Positions 23,498 to 31,641 of a DNA stretch of 33,157 nt are shown here, piece by piece. A model generated the notes under the pieces. That model saw only the letters and a program-made list of their open reading frames with translations. It was not told where the DNA came from and ran no database searches. The stretch is from positions 1 to 33,157 of the forward strand of contig JBFYMA010000025.1 in NCBI GenBank assembly GCA_041305085.1, given 5' to 3'. The position numbers were made by a program, and so were the translations under genes. The first letter of the stretch is position 1. Each line of letters begins with the position of its first letter. Source of the stretch: SURF-58 sp041305085 (lineage in GTDB: Archaea; Nanobdellota; Nanobdellia; Woesearchaeales; UBA9642).

Positions 23498-24417
23498 CTT
23501 GCAATCTTTTTCTTGCTCTTTTTGATCTCTTTTTCCAGCCCAAGAGTATCCAGAAGCTCCTTGTACCTGTTCCTTATGGTTACTTCTGTGACTCCTGCAA
23601 CATCAGCCACTTCTCTCTGGGTTCTCTTTTCTCCATTGATAAGCGCTGCAACGTAAAGTCCTGCTGCTGCTATTCCTGTGGGCCCTCTGCCAGAGGTTAG
23701 CTCCACTTTCTGTGCCCTTTCAATAATCTCTACGCTTTTGCTCTGTGTTTCAGGGCTGAGCTTTAGTGCAGATGCAAACCTTCCTATGTAGTCTGCTGGA
23801 TTGCTTGGCAGGATAGTTATTCCCAGCTCTCTTGTTATAAACCTGTAGGTTCTTCCAATCTCTTTTTTTTCTATGTTGCTGGCTTCGCTCAGTTCGTCGA
23901 GTGTTCTTGGGACTTCATGCCTTCTGCATGCAGCATATAGCGCTCCTGCAACCACGCTTTCCATGCTCCTTCCCCTTACAAGCCCTTTCTGGACTCCAAG
24001 GGTATAGATTCTGGATGCCTCTTCTTCAACGCTTTCAGGAAGCTTAAGGTATGAAGAGACCCTTTTCAGCTCTGCGAGTGCAAGCTTGAGGTTTCTCTCT
24101 ATGGCTGTGCTTATTCTCTGCTGCCATTTCCTAAGCCTGAAGAATTTGTTCTTGTTCTTGCTTTCCAAGGAGTAAAGGTCTGATTTTCTTCCGACATCTG
24201 TTCCCAACCCCTGGTCGAATTGGGTGTAGGTCATAGGGGTTCCAGTCCTTCTCTTTCTTGCTGCAGCCTCGCTGTCAAACTCTCTCCATTCCTGGTCAAA
24301 GTCAACCATTTTCTCTTCTATAACCAGGCCACAGTCTCTGCAGACTATTTCTCCTTTTTCCTTATTCCAATTAAGGTTTATGCTTCCGCATTCCGGACAC
24401 TTTTTTACATAGTGCAT
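23494..24417 (-). CDS. tfb: Transcription initiation factor B (TFB)
   Basis: TFB bridges TBP-TATA and RNA polymerase. The N-terminal zinc ribbon has Cys7, Cys10, Cys26 and Cys29 (CPEC and CRDC); then the B-finger region around residues 40-95, and two cyclin-fold repeats (about 110-200 and 205-295) follow. The second ends with the HTH that reads the BRE (EVADVAGVTEVTIRNRYKEL). The length of 307 is normal. The start at 24417 has GAGGGGGG upstream as SD and a TTTATAAATATA promoter near 24460, so this message has a short leader. Confidence 0.97.
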   Translation of the reverse strand: MHYVKKCPECGSINLNWNKEKGEIVCRDCGLVIEEKMVDFDQEWREFDSEAAARKRRTGTPMTYTQFDQGLGTDVGRKSDLYSLESKNKNKFFRLRKWQQRISTAIERNLKLALAELKRVSSYLKLPESVEEEASRIYTLGVQKGLVRGRSMESVVAGALYAACRRHEVPRTLDELSEASNIEKKEIGRTYRFITRELGITILPSNPADYIGRFASALKLSPETQSKSVEIIERAQKVELTSGRGPTGIAAAGLYVAALINGEKRTQREVADVAGVTEVTIRNRYKELLDTLGLEKEIKKSKKKIAS

Positions 24418-24631
24418 TATTATCCCCCCTCAATCATAAAAAGCTAATTTGCGATATATTTATAAAGGAGAATGGGGGTTGATTTATAAAAGTTTCGCTT
24501 TATTTACTTTGTTTTTTAAATATTTCTGTGTTTTGATACATATATTCAAGTTTTTGTTATATATAAATAAGTATGGAAAAAAATTGTGCTTCCGCGAGTT
24601 TTTTAAACACAAAAAGCTTTCTGCAGCCAAA
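24418..24631. promoter_or_regulatory. Divergent promoter region of TFB and the small membrane protein
   Basis: There is no gene in these 214 bases. The region holds the minus-strand TATA for TFB (about 24453-24466) and plus-strand TATA-like elements at about 24559-24568 and 24599-24608. The last is correctly placed for a leaderless start at 24632. The open frame extending upstream on the plus strand is Phe/Tyr/Lys-rich and looks noncoding. Confidence 0.5.
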
Positions 24632-24901
24632 ATGATTCATGTATACAAAAAAAGGCTCATAATAGGCCTGTTTGTTGTGATGATTCTCTTCGGTCTTTTT
24701 TTTGCAGCATCACTTACTGCGCTGAAAAACCAAAATGCCATACTTGGCATAGGAATACCTGCAGCTGTTGAAGATTATCTGGTTATTGTATTGAGCATTG
24801 CAGGAATAATAATAGCATTCATTGAAATTCTTAGGGTTGAGCACAGGCCAAGCGCTGCTTTGAAAAAAGCTGATGGCAGGCCAGCAAACCGTAAACTATA
24901 A
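24632..24901 (+). CDS. Small two-helix membrane protein, 89 aa
   Basis: No family is recognised. Two hydrophobic segments are visible, about residues 9-29 (LIIGLFVVMILFGLFFAAS) and 50-66 (LVIVLSIAGIIIAFIEI), and the tail is basic and cytosolic (KKADGRPANRKL). Positive residues flank both helices on the same side, giving a hairpin. The ATG at 24632 is chosen over upstream starts because of the TTTTTTAAAC box about 25 bp before it. It is followed 26 bp later by pth2, which has its own TATA box. Confidence 0.6.
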   Translation: MIHVYKKRLIIGLFVVMILFGLFFAASLTALKNQNAILGIGIPAAVEDYLVIVLSIAGIIIAFIEILRVEHRPSAALKKADGRPANRKL

Positions 24902-24927
24902 AACCTTTGTCTATTCATAAGGCAAAA

Positions 24928-25272
24928 ATGGACTACAAGCAGGTAATACTTGTCAGAGAGGATCTGAAGCTTCAAAAAGGGAAGATGTCAGCACAGGCTG
25001 CCCATGCAAGCGTGGATGCTGTACTGAAAAGCGACAAAAAAATTGTTTCCAAGTGGAGAAGCCAAGGTATGAAAAAAGTCGTTCTCAAAGTAAATGACCA
25101 GGCAGAGCTCATAAAATACAAAAATATCGCAGAGGACAACGGGCTAACAACAGCGCTCATCACAGATGCAGGCCATACACACGTTGCACCGGGGACAATA
25201 ACCTGCCTTGGAATAGGGCCTGACGACGAAAAAGAGATAGACAAAGTGACTGGAAAGCTCAAAATGGCTTAG
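24928..25272 (+). CDS. pth2: Peptidyl-tRNA hydrolase, Pth2 type
   Basis: The 114-residue protein matches archaeal/eukaryotic Pth2, which releases tRNA from stalled peptidyl-tRNA. It has QVILVREDLKLQKGKMSAQAAHA, the ITDAGHTHVAPGTITCLGIGP block that forms the active-site cleft, and Asp at the usual places. The ATG at 24928 is supported by an ACTATAAAACC box at about 24893-24903 and by the family's usual start. It converges with the next minus-strand gene with a 4-base overlap. Confidence 0.96.
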   Translation: MDYKQVILVREDLKLQKGKMSAQAAHASVDAVLKSDKKIVSKWRSQGMKKVVLKVNDQAELIKYKNIAEDNGLTTALITDAGHTHVAPGTITCLGIGPDDEKEIDKVTGKLKMA

Positions 25273-25865
25273 AGCTTCTGATCAAAAGAGGTTCCCTTAG
25301 AGTTAGGGTAAAGCTTTTTTGTTTTTTCTTGTATATTATTCCTTTTTCCCTCTGAAAACTGTTTTACAGCAGCAACATCTACCTCTATTAAAACACCTAA
25401 AGGCTTTGTCTCATCTGCAGTTTTATAAAAACTAGTGACGTTCAGAGATTTATTTTGGATTTCAAATTCCTGGCAGACAAAAGTCTTGTAAGCCCTTTCT
25501 GGCTGAAAGTCTATTTTAAGCCTTATGTCATGGGTCAGGATTTTAGCATATTTTGAATTATTGTCAACACTTGTAAGAAATATTCTGAGAGTTTTCTCAT
25601 CAATGCCGATGTATGCCTGAAAATAGTTTTTGCTATCAGGATTATCAGAAACAAAATACATCAAAGCAATTTTTTCAAAAGCTTCCATGCTCCGGTTAAG
25701 CAGAAAGTTTCGCTCATTTGTGTCAAGTGAATATTCGCCATGAAACTTGAAAAGAATGTTGCCTCCAATAGCCTTCTTCATACTTTTTTTCTGGCTCTCA
25801 AAATTATCAAGATGATCGTCAAGATATATGCTCGTCTGGGGCTTTTCTTTTGAGTCTGGCAGCAT
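25269..25865 (-). CDS. Unidentified protein, 198 aa
   Basis: No family is recognised. It appears soluble, alpha/beta, with no signal peptide. A beta-rich central part (about 60-150) contains FQAYIGIDEKTLRIFLTSVD and repeated hydrophobic strands. The ATG at 25865 has a TTTTTAAAAC box at about 25886-25895. Its stop overlaps pth2 by 4 bases. Confidence 0.72.
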   Translation of the reverse strand: MLPDSKEKPQTSIYLDDHLDNFESQKKSMKKAIGGNILFKFHGEYSLDTNERNFLLNRSMEAFEKIALMYFVSDNPDSKNYFQAYIGIDEKTLRIFLTSVDNNSKYAKILTHDIRLKIDFQPERAYKTFVCQEFEIQNKSLNVTSFYKTADETKPLGVLIEVDVAAVKQFSEGKRNNIQEKTKKLYPNSKGTSFDQKL

Positions 25866-25896
25866 GTGTTTCAGAATAGTTGGGAGTTTTAAAAAT

Positions 25897-26124
25897 TTAT
25901 TTGTGAATTTTTATCTGGTTAATAAGGTTTATTCTGTGTTTTTCCTCTCCTGAAAGTTCAAGCCTTCTTTTGAAGCACACAAAAGGCGGATTTACATAGT
26001 GGGGCTCAGAATAAAACTCCACAACTCTTTGATGCCGATTTGACAACCTTTTGTTCAAGCTTATTATTCCATAGACTTCCTCGTTCCACTCAACAGACCA
26101 GGATTTCCTGCTGGTCCTTTGCAA
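25897..26124 (-). CDS. Possible small protein without a normal start codon, 75 aa
   Basis: The frame reads as coding (SWSVEWNEEVYGIISLNKRL, then VVEFYSEPHYVNPPF), but no ATG or GTG lies in it upstream of that part. The only usable start is TTG at 26124, without SD. Open frame continues to about 26164 (DGLFAGCAEIFRLQ) before a TGA. It could be a TTG-initiated gene or the remnant of a longer one whose 5' end was lost next to the LysRS promoter. No family is recognised. Confidence 0.4.
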   Translation of the reverse strand: MQRTSRKSWSVEWNEEVYGIISLNKRLSNRHQRVVEFYSEPHYVNPPFVCFKRRLELSGEEKHRINLINQIKIHK

Positions 26125-26248
26125 ACGAAATATCTCTGCACATCCTGCGAAGAGGCCGTCTTTTTTTCACGATCTTCACAAATACTTAATGCTATATAAA
26201 TCTAGCGCAACCAAAAACCATTTAAACGAATCATCTTTCATTTGGAGA

Positions 26249-27721
26249 ATGGCAGAGCACAACCATCTTGTTGAGGAAAGAAAGCGAAAGCTGGAAGAGC
26301 TGAGGCAGCAGAAAATAAACCCTTTTCCCTACAGGTATGAGCGCACCCATGCAAGCAGCGAAATACATGAAAAGTTTGCAAAGCTGAAAAAAGAAGAGCA
26401 TTCAGGAACAGTTGCAAGGGTTGCAGGAAGGATAATGGTCCTGAGAAGGATGGGAAAAGTAACCTTCGCCCATACACAGGACGGCTTTGGCCAGATACAG
26501 CTCTATTTTCAGAATGAGACAACACAAAATTATGAGCTTCTCAAAAAGTTTGACATGGGAGATTTTATAGGTGCAGAAGGAAAAATATTCAAGACAAAGA
26601 CAGGAGAGGTGACCATAGAGGTAAAAAAGTTTGAGATGCTTTCAAAAGCAATAAGGCCTTTGCCTGAAAAATACCACGGCCTGCAGGATACAGAGCTGAA
26701 GTACAGGCAAAGGTATCTTGACCTTTTGACCAATGAAAAAAGCAGGCAGGCATTTATTGTAAGAAGCAAAATAATTTCTGCAATGAGGGAGTTTCTGGAC
26801 AAAAAAGGCTTTTTAGAGGTTGAAACGCCCACGCTCCAGCCAGTTTACGGGGGAGCAGCTGCCAGGCCTTTCACAACCAGCCATCACGAGCTAAAAATGA
26901 AGATGTATCTAAGGATTAGCGACGAGCTTTATCTGAAAAGGCTCATAATTGGAGGCTTTGAAAGGGTTTATGAAATATGCAAGGATTTCAGGAATGAGTC
27001 AATAGATACAACCCACAACCCAGAATTTACAATGATGGAATGCTACGCAGCGTATTGGGATTATAATGACATAATGGGTCTGGTAGAGGATGTCTACGAG
27101 TTCTGCGCAAAAAAAGTTCTTGGAACAACAAAAGCAAAGTTTGCAGAGCACACAATAGACTTTAAAAAGCCCTGGAAAAGGCTTACCATGGGACAGGCAC
27201 TCAAGCAGATCGCAAAGTTGGACGTAGAAAAAATGAGCGACAAAGAGCTGTTGCAGGAAATCAAAAAGAACAAGATAGAGCTGAAGCACGGAGAAGAAAG
27301 AGGCTATTTAATAGAGGCATTGTTCGGAGAGCTCTGCGAAGAGCATCTGATACAGCCAACCTTTATAATAGACCATCCAAAAGAGACCACTCCTCTGTGC
27401 AAAGCCCACCGCAAAAACCCTGAGCTTATTGAAAGATTTGAGCCATTTGTTGCAGGTTTTGAGATAGGGAATGCATATTCTGAACTGAACGACCCATTGA
27501 AGCAGGCAGAGCTTTTGAAGCAGCAGGCAGAGCAGCTCAAAAAGGGCGATGAAGAAGCCAACCCGATGGATGATGATTTTATTGAAGCAATGGAGTACGG
27601 GATGCCTCCCACAGGAGGATTGGGATTGGGAATAGACAGGATGGCCATGCTGTTCACAGACTCACAAAGCATCAGGGATGTCATATTTTTCCCTGCAATG
27701 AAGCCAAAAGAGCAAAAATGA
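26249..27721 (+). CDS. lysS: Lysyl-tRNA synthetase, class II
   Basis: The 490-residue enzyme charges tRNA-Lys. The N-terminal OB-fold anticodon-binding domain (about 50-140) is followed by the class II core: motif 2 region FRNESIDTTHNPEFTMMECY and motif 3 GLGLGIDRM near 460. Many archaea use an unrelated class I LysRS, so the class II form is a useful lineage marker and may be an ancient transfer. The ATG at 26249 (MAEHNHL) is chosen over one 60 bp upstream because TTTAAACG at about 26221-26228 sets a leaderless start there. A second TATATAAAT box lies at about 26192-26200. It overlaps the next gene by 4 bp (ATGA). Confidence 0.96.
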   Translation: MAEHNHLVEERKRKLEELRQQKINPFPYRYERTHASSEIHEKFAKLKKEEHSGTVARVAGRIMVLRRMGKVTFAHTQDGFGQIQLYFQNETTQNYELLKKFDMGDFIGAEGKIFKTKTGEVTIEVKKFEMLSKAIRPLPEKYHGLQDTELKYRQRYLDLLTNEKSRQAFIVRSKIISAMREFLDKKGFLEVETPTLQPVYGGAAARPFTTSHHELKMKMYLRISDELYLKRLIIGGFERVYEICKDFRNESIDTTHNPEFTMMECYAAYWDYNDIMGLVEDVYEFCAKKVLGTTKAKFAEHTIDFKKPWKRLTMGQALKQIAKLDVEKMSDKELLQEIKKNKIELKHGEERGYLIEALFGELCEEHLIQPTFIIDHPKETTPLCKAHRKNPELIERFEPFVAGFEIGNAYSELNDPLKQAELLKQQAEQLKKGDEEANPMDDDFIEAMEYGMPPTGGLGLGIDRMAMLFTDSQSIRDVIFFPAMKPKEQK

Positions 27722-27957
27722 AAGAGGTTGAAGTGACAGTTCTCGAGGTTGACAAGCCCTCTGTAGTAAAAAAAATATTAGAGATGGGTGGAAAAAAAGT
27801 TTTTGAAGGCAAAGTTCTGAATGTTATATTTGACAGCAACAAAACACTTAACAGCAGGGGAATGCTGCTGAGACTTAGAAAAAGAGGTTTACAATATAAG
27901 GGCAAACACTGTTTTTGCAATCAGACTTTTTGGGAAGAAACAGGATCCTTCCGATAG
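27718..27957 (+). pseudogene. CYTH-domain gene (CyaB/ThTPase-like), C-terminally truncated
   Basis: The 79 codons encode only the N-terminal half of a CYTH domain. EVEVT (3-7) corresponds to the ExExK signature with K replaced by T; LEMGGKKVFEGKV and GMLLRLRKRG match the first strands and the LRxR segment. Intact proteins are about 170-190 aa. After residue 59 similarity stops, and no other frame up to 28149 restores a convincing CYTH C-terminus, so this looks like a decayed gene rather than a single frameshift. The start overlaps the LysRS stop (ATGA). The ~190 bp downstream are noncoding apart from a TATA box for the next gene. Confidence 0.65.
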
Positions 27958-28118
27958 CAAAAGAAAGAGATATTTTAGTAATAAAATACTGGCGCTTATG
28001 GAATAGTTATGTGCTCTGGTTTTCCGGAAAAAACAAAGCCTCAGGAAATTATTGTTTACTCCGACCAGACATACAAAAAATGCAGATAATGCTTGTAAAC
28101 GCGATTCTTATCCACTAA

Positions 28119-28128
28119 ATTTATATAC
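28119..28128 (+). promoter_or_regulatory. TATA box of the PfkB-ahcY operon
   Basis: ATTTATATAC lies about 25 bp before the ATG at 28150, giving a leaderless first gene. The second gene, ahcY, is reached by an SD instead. Confidence 0.6.
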
Positions 28129-28149
28129 CAGCTCTAAATCAGAAAACCT

Positions 28150-29181
28150 ATGAAACTAAAACAGGACACAGAGTTTGAGGTTTCATGCCTTGCCCACTGC
28201 CTTGTTGACGTGCTGGCAAAGGTTCAGGACAATGACCCGGAAAAAGTTGAGCTGAGCAAGGGCGCAATGACTCTTGTGGATGAAAAAAAATCAAAAAAAA
28301 TATTGGAATACATCCAAAGCCAGAACAAAGAGCTCTCATTAGGAGGGTCTGGCCTTAACACAACAAGGGTTTTAGCTATTCTAGGAGCCAACACATTTTT
28401 TTCAGGCACAGTGGGCAATGATGAATACGGAGACTTTTTGAAAAAAGAAGTACAGCTCCTGCAAATCATTGAAGACATCCAGATAATTCCTGATCAGCCA
28501 ACAGGTGTTTGCATAAGCCTCATAACCCCTGATGCTGAAAGGACGATGGCAACAAACCTCGGGGCATCTGACTGCTTTTCCCTGAAAAACATCCAGGATT
28601 TTAATAAATTGCTGAATGCTAAAATCTATTACACAACTGGGTACAAGCTCACAAAGCAAAACAACAAGGAAGCAGTTGTTGAGGCTGCCAAAAGAGCAAA
28701 ACAGGCAGGTGTTGTGGTGGCTTTTGACCTCGCAGACGCATCCATACTTAAAGCTTTCAAAAAAGAATACGAAGAAATCCTCACTTTTTGCGATATTCTG
28801 TTCATGAACCATGAAGAGGCCAATGCTTTTGCAGGAAATTCTGAAGAAGCCATAAAAAAGCTTAACACCACTGCCAAGCTGATAGTTGTAAAGACTGGAA
28901 AGCAGGGATGCCTTATACACGATTCAGAAAAAAAAGAAAACATTTTGTGCGGAGGATTTGTGGCCAGTGCAAACGATACCACAGGGGCAGGCGACAGTTT
29001 TGCAGCAGGATTCCTATACGGGCTTGTAAAAGGTTTTTCACTAAAAAACTGCGGAATGCTTGCCAATTTTGTAGGCTCCAGAGTTGTGCAGAATATGGGC
29101 GCAACAGTTACTTCTGAAGACCTGAATGAAATAAAAATACTCATCAAAAAAATAGAATCATCCAAACAAGAGGAGGACTAA
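28150..29181 (+). CDS. PfkB-family sugar/nucleoside kinase, probably adenosine kinase
   Basis: The 343-residue protein has the ribokinase fold. The N-terminal substrate region is followed by GGSGLNTTRVLAILG (substrate-binding), AFDLADAS, NHEEANAF and the catalytic DTTGAGDSFAAGF, whose Asp is the base. Direct linkage to S-adenosylhomocysteine hydrolase, which releases adenosine, makes adenosine kinase the best guess; ribokinase-like sugar kinases are possible. The 5 bases between the genes are spanned by an SD (GAGGAGG) just before the PfkB stop, which serves ahcY. The two genes form an operon that would clear both products of the methylation cycle. Confidence 0.88.
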   Translation: MKLKQDTEFEVSCLAHCLVDVLAKVQDNDPEKVELSKGAMTLVDEKKSKKILEYIQSQNKELSLGGSGLNTTRVLAILGANTFFSGTVGNDEYGDFLKKEVQLLQIIEDIQIIPDQPTGVCISLITPDAERTMATNLGASDCFSLKNIQDFNKLLNAKIYYTTGYKLTKQNNKEAVVEAAKRAKQAGVVVAFDLADASILKAFKKEYEEILTFCDILFMNHEEANAFAGNSEEAIKKLNTTAKLIVVKTGKQGCLIHDSEKKENILCGGFVASANDTTGAGDSFAAGFLYGLVKGFSLKNCGMLANFVGSRVVQNMGATVTSEDLNEIKILIKKIESSKQEED

Positions 29182-29186
29182 AAAAA

Positions 29187-30584
29187 ATGGTTTACAAAAT
29201 AAAGGACATAAATCTTGCAGACCTTGGCAGGAAAGAGATAGATATTGCTGAGAAAGAAATGCCAGGACTAATATCAATAAGAAAAAAATACTCAAAAGAC
29301 AAGCCATTGAATGGAGCAAAAATAACAGGAAGCCTGCACATGACAATCCAGACTGCAGTGCTCATAGAAACACTGAAAGAGCTGGGTGCAGAAATAAGGT
29401 GGTGCTCGTGCAACATTTACTCAACCCAGGATCACGCTGCTGCAGAAATAGCCAGGCAAAACATTCCTGTGTTTGCGTGGAAAGGAGAAACACTTAAGGA
29501 TTACTGGTGGTGCACAAAGCAGGCTCTTGATTTTGGAAAAAGAGGGCCAGACCTTATAGTGGATGACGGAGGGGACGCAACACTTATGGTTCACAAAGGT
29601 ATAGAAATCGAAAAAAACCCCGCACTGCTGGAAAAGGATTACTCAAATGAAGGAGAGGATTATAGGGAGCTGATGGCCATTCTGAAGGAAACATACAAGC
29701 AGGACCTGAAGTATTGGCACAAACTAGCTGAAAAAATAATTGGAGTAAGCGAAGAAACCACGACAGGAGTCCACAGGCTTTACCAGATGATGAAAAACAA
29801 GCAATTATTGTTTCCTGCAATAAATGTAAACGACTCTGTTACAAAGTCTAAGTTTGACAACATCTATGGCTGCAGGCACAGCCTTGTGGATAGCCTGAAT
29901 AGGGCAATGGATGTGTTGATCTCAGGAAAAAGGGCTGTTGTATGCGGATTTGGGGATGTTGGAAAAGGAAGCGCAGAATCATTGAGGCAGGCAAGAGCCA
30001 TTGTTACTGTTACAGAAATCGACCCAATATGCGCACTGCAGGCCTGCATGGCAGGATATCAGGTAAATACTATTGAAGATAGTCTGGGAAAGGCAGACAT
30101 TTATGTTACTGCAACAGGCAACAAGAGCATCATTACAGCAGAACACATGAAAAAAATGAAGGACCAGGCAATTGTGTGCAACATTGGCCACTTTGACAAC
30201 GAGATAGATGTAGCAGGCCTGGAAAAAATTCCTGGCATAAAAAAAGTAAACATAAAGCCCCAGGTGGACAAGTATGTTTTTCCAGACGGACACGAAATAT
30301 TCCTTTTGGCAGGCGGAAGGCTTGTCAACCTTGGCTGTGCAACAGGGCATCCAAGCTTTGTGATGAGCAACAGCTTCTCCAACCAGGTATTGGCGCAGAT
30401 AGACCTCTGGAAAAACAAGAGAGAAATAGGGGTTTACATACTGCCAAAAGAGCTGGACGAAGAAGTCGCAAGGCTTCATCTTGAAAAGCTTGGCGCAAAG
30501 CTGACAGTGATGACCGAAGAGCAGTCAGCATACCTCGGAGTTTCGGTAAACGGACCATACAAGAACGAGCACTACAAATACTGA
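29187..30584 (+). CDS. ahcY: S-adenosylhomocysteine hydrolase
   Basis: AhcY reversibly splits SAH into adenosine and homocysteine and keeps methyltransferases running. The 465-residue protein has the substrate domain (SLHMTIQTAVLIETL, CNIYSTQDHAAA), the NAD-binding Rossmann domain (CGFGDVGKGSAES, VTEIDPICALQA) and the conserved end LGVSVNGPYKNEHYKY. It follows the PfkB kinase by 5 bp with a good SD, so it is the second gene of a pathway pair. A small downstream unknown is transcribed toward it. Confidence 0.96.
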   Translation: MVYKIKDINLADLGRKEIDIAEKEMPGLISIRKKYSKDKPLNGAKITGSLHMTIQTAVLIETLKELGAEIRWCSCNIYSTQDHAAAEIARQNIPVFAWKGETLKDYWWCTKQALDFGKRGPDLIVDDGGDATLMVHKGIEIEKNPALLEKDYSNEGEDYRELMAILKETYKQDLKYWHKLAEKIIGVSEETTTGVHRLYQMMKNKQLLFPAINVNDSVTKSKFDNIYGCRHSLVDSLNRAMDVLISGKRAVVCGFGDVGKGSAESLRQARAIVTVTEIDPICALQACMAGYQVNTIEDSLGKADIYVTATGNKSIITAEHMKKMKDQAIVCNIGHFDNEIDVAGLEKIPGIKKVNIKPQVDKYVFPDGHEIFLLAGGRLVNLGCATGHPSFVMSNSFSNQVLAQIDLWKNKREIGVYILPKELDEEVARLHLEKLGAKLTVMTEEQSAYLGVSVNGPYKNEHYKY

Positions 30585-30589
30585 ACGTC

Positions 30590-30994
30590 TTAAAGCTGAA
30601 TATTTTGATACCTTTTTTTTCTTTCTATGAACTCCAGCAATTCGTCATCAGACTGCTCAAAAAACTCTTCAGATTTTGAATTTAAATCATAGAAATCCCA
30701 GTATTTTTTTATAAAGGAATAATAATGAGAAGAACTGGCCATTGCCTTAGTGATACTGCCATCTGATTTCATGTAAATCCTTATAAGGCTCAGCATTTCC
30801 TCATTGTGAGAATTATTGCCTTCAGAAGGTTTGTTATATTTTTTGGGTTCAATCAATTTATGAACTATCCAATATTTTCTCACAAGATAAGCTGGCTTAT
30901 TTACTAATTTTGCAGCTTTTTTCACGTTTCCTTCAGTAGACTCAAAAGAGGCCACTATCTCTGAAATTTCTTCAGGAGAAGTTTTTTTGGTCAT
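30590..30994 (-). CDS. Unidentified protein with two tandem HTH-like repeats, 134 aa
   Basis: Two internal repeats are visible: about residues 18-45 (GNVKKAAKLV...LVRKYW) and 78-104 (GSITKAMASS...FIKKYW). Both share the pattern G-(N/S)-(V/I)-x-K-A, then a helix ending (R/K)KYW. Each resembles a small helix-turn-helix unit of the kind that detects bases or protein partners. The acidic C-terminus (QSDDELLEFI) follows. The start at 30994 is supported by TTTATAAGC at about 31013-31021. Overall similarity to a named family is not recognised. Confidence 0.7.
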   Translation of the reverse strand: MTKKTSPEEISEIVASFESTEGNVKKAAKLVNKPAYLVRKYWIVHKLIEPKKYNKPSEGNNSHNEEMLSLIRIYMKSDGSITKAMASSSHYYSFIKKYWDFYDLNSKSEEFFEQSDDELLEFIERKKRYQNIQL

Positions 30995-31054
30995 AAAACT
31001 GGGAATATTCAGTGCTTATAAAAAATTTTCTGTAAAGAAATTCTGCAGAAATTA

Positions 31055-31324
31055 TCACAAAAGGTTTACTGCCACGTCAATGCTCTTGGCAAGGTCTTCG
31101 CCTTTTTTTGTAAGGGTAAGAATCTTCAGCCTTCCTTCTTTCCTGAAGTTGACTATGCCTGCCTTCTGCATCTCCCTGAGGATTTTCACTATATGGCTAT
31201 ATGTGCAGTCAACGCTTTTTGCCAGGCTTGAGGCATACATCTCAGAGTTTGAGCGCAGCAGGTTGACAAGCATCATTGCAGGCTTTTCCCTGAAAAAAAC
31301 ACCAAATATTTTTCTGTTTTTCAT
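31055..31324 (-). CDS. Winged-helix transcriptional regulator (MarR-like)
   Basis: The 89-residue protein is a single winged helix: LVNLLRSNSEMYASSLAKSV is the first HTH helix pair, CTYSHIVKILREMQKAGIV the recognition helix, and FRKEGRLKILTLTKKGEDL the beta-wing. Many archaeal regulators of this size act as dimers. The ATG at 31324 has GGGGGT as SD and a TTTATATATAAC promoter at about 31355-31366. An imperfect 20-bp palindrome (31342-31361) overlaps the TATA, so self-repression is likely. Confidence 0.85.
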   Translation of the reverse strand: MKNRKIFGVFFREKPAMMLVNLLRSNSEMYASSLAKSVDCTYSHIVKILREMQKAGIVNFRKEGRLKILTLTKKGEDLAKSIDVAVNLL

Positions 31325-31341
31325 TACTTACCCCCTAAAAA

Positions 31342-31361
31342 ATATAAACATATGGTTATAT
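31342..31361. promoter_or_regulatory. Near-perfect 20-bp palindrome at the winged-helix promoter
   Basis: ATATAAACATATGGTTATAT is palindromic except at one mirrored pair. It overlaps the TATA region of the winged-helix regulator at 31324, so the regulator may bind it. Confidence 0.55.
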
Positions 31362-31641
31362 ATAAATGTATCGTTTTTAACGTATATTTTGTGACCTATA
31401 TGTGTATTTATATAGTTTTCGATTGTTAAAAAAGCCCAGGCGAGCTTTGTCGTAAAAGTAATCCCCTTGGATGAAAAATATGAACAAGCTCATTTATAAA
31501 TGTTGCGAAAATCAATAAATCCCAGACAGAAAAACTTTTGGAAGAACCGAAAAATCAATGGTTTGATAAGAGCCAAACACCAAAACAGCAATGACTAAAA
31601 CAACAACCAATATAAACCTGTAGAAGTTTTTTGTTTCCTGC
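31362..31641. other. Mostly empty interval before tRNA-Arg
   Basis: Little is visible apart from the palindromic CATTTATAAATG at 31491-31502 and the tRNA TATA at about 31608-31617. On the minus strand a 43-codon frame (GTG at 31643 to 31512) encodes one hydrophobic segment (FILVVVLVIAVLVFGS); it starts inside the tRNA and lacks promoter support, so I do not call it a gene. Confidence 0.4.
31608..31617 (+). promoter_or_regulatory. TATA box of tRNA-Arg
   Basis: AATATAAACC sits about 25-30 bp before the mature 5' end at 31642, the usual archaeal spacing. Confidence 0.55.
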
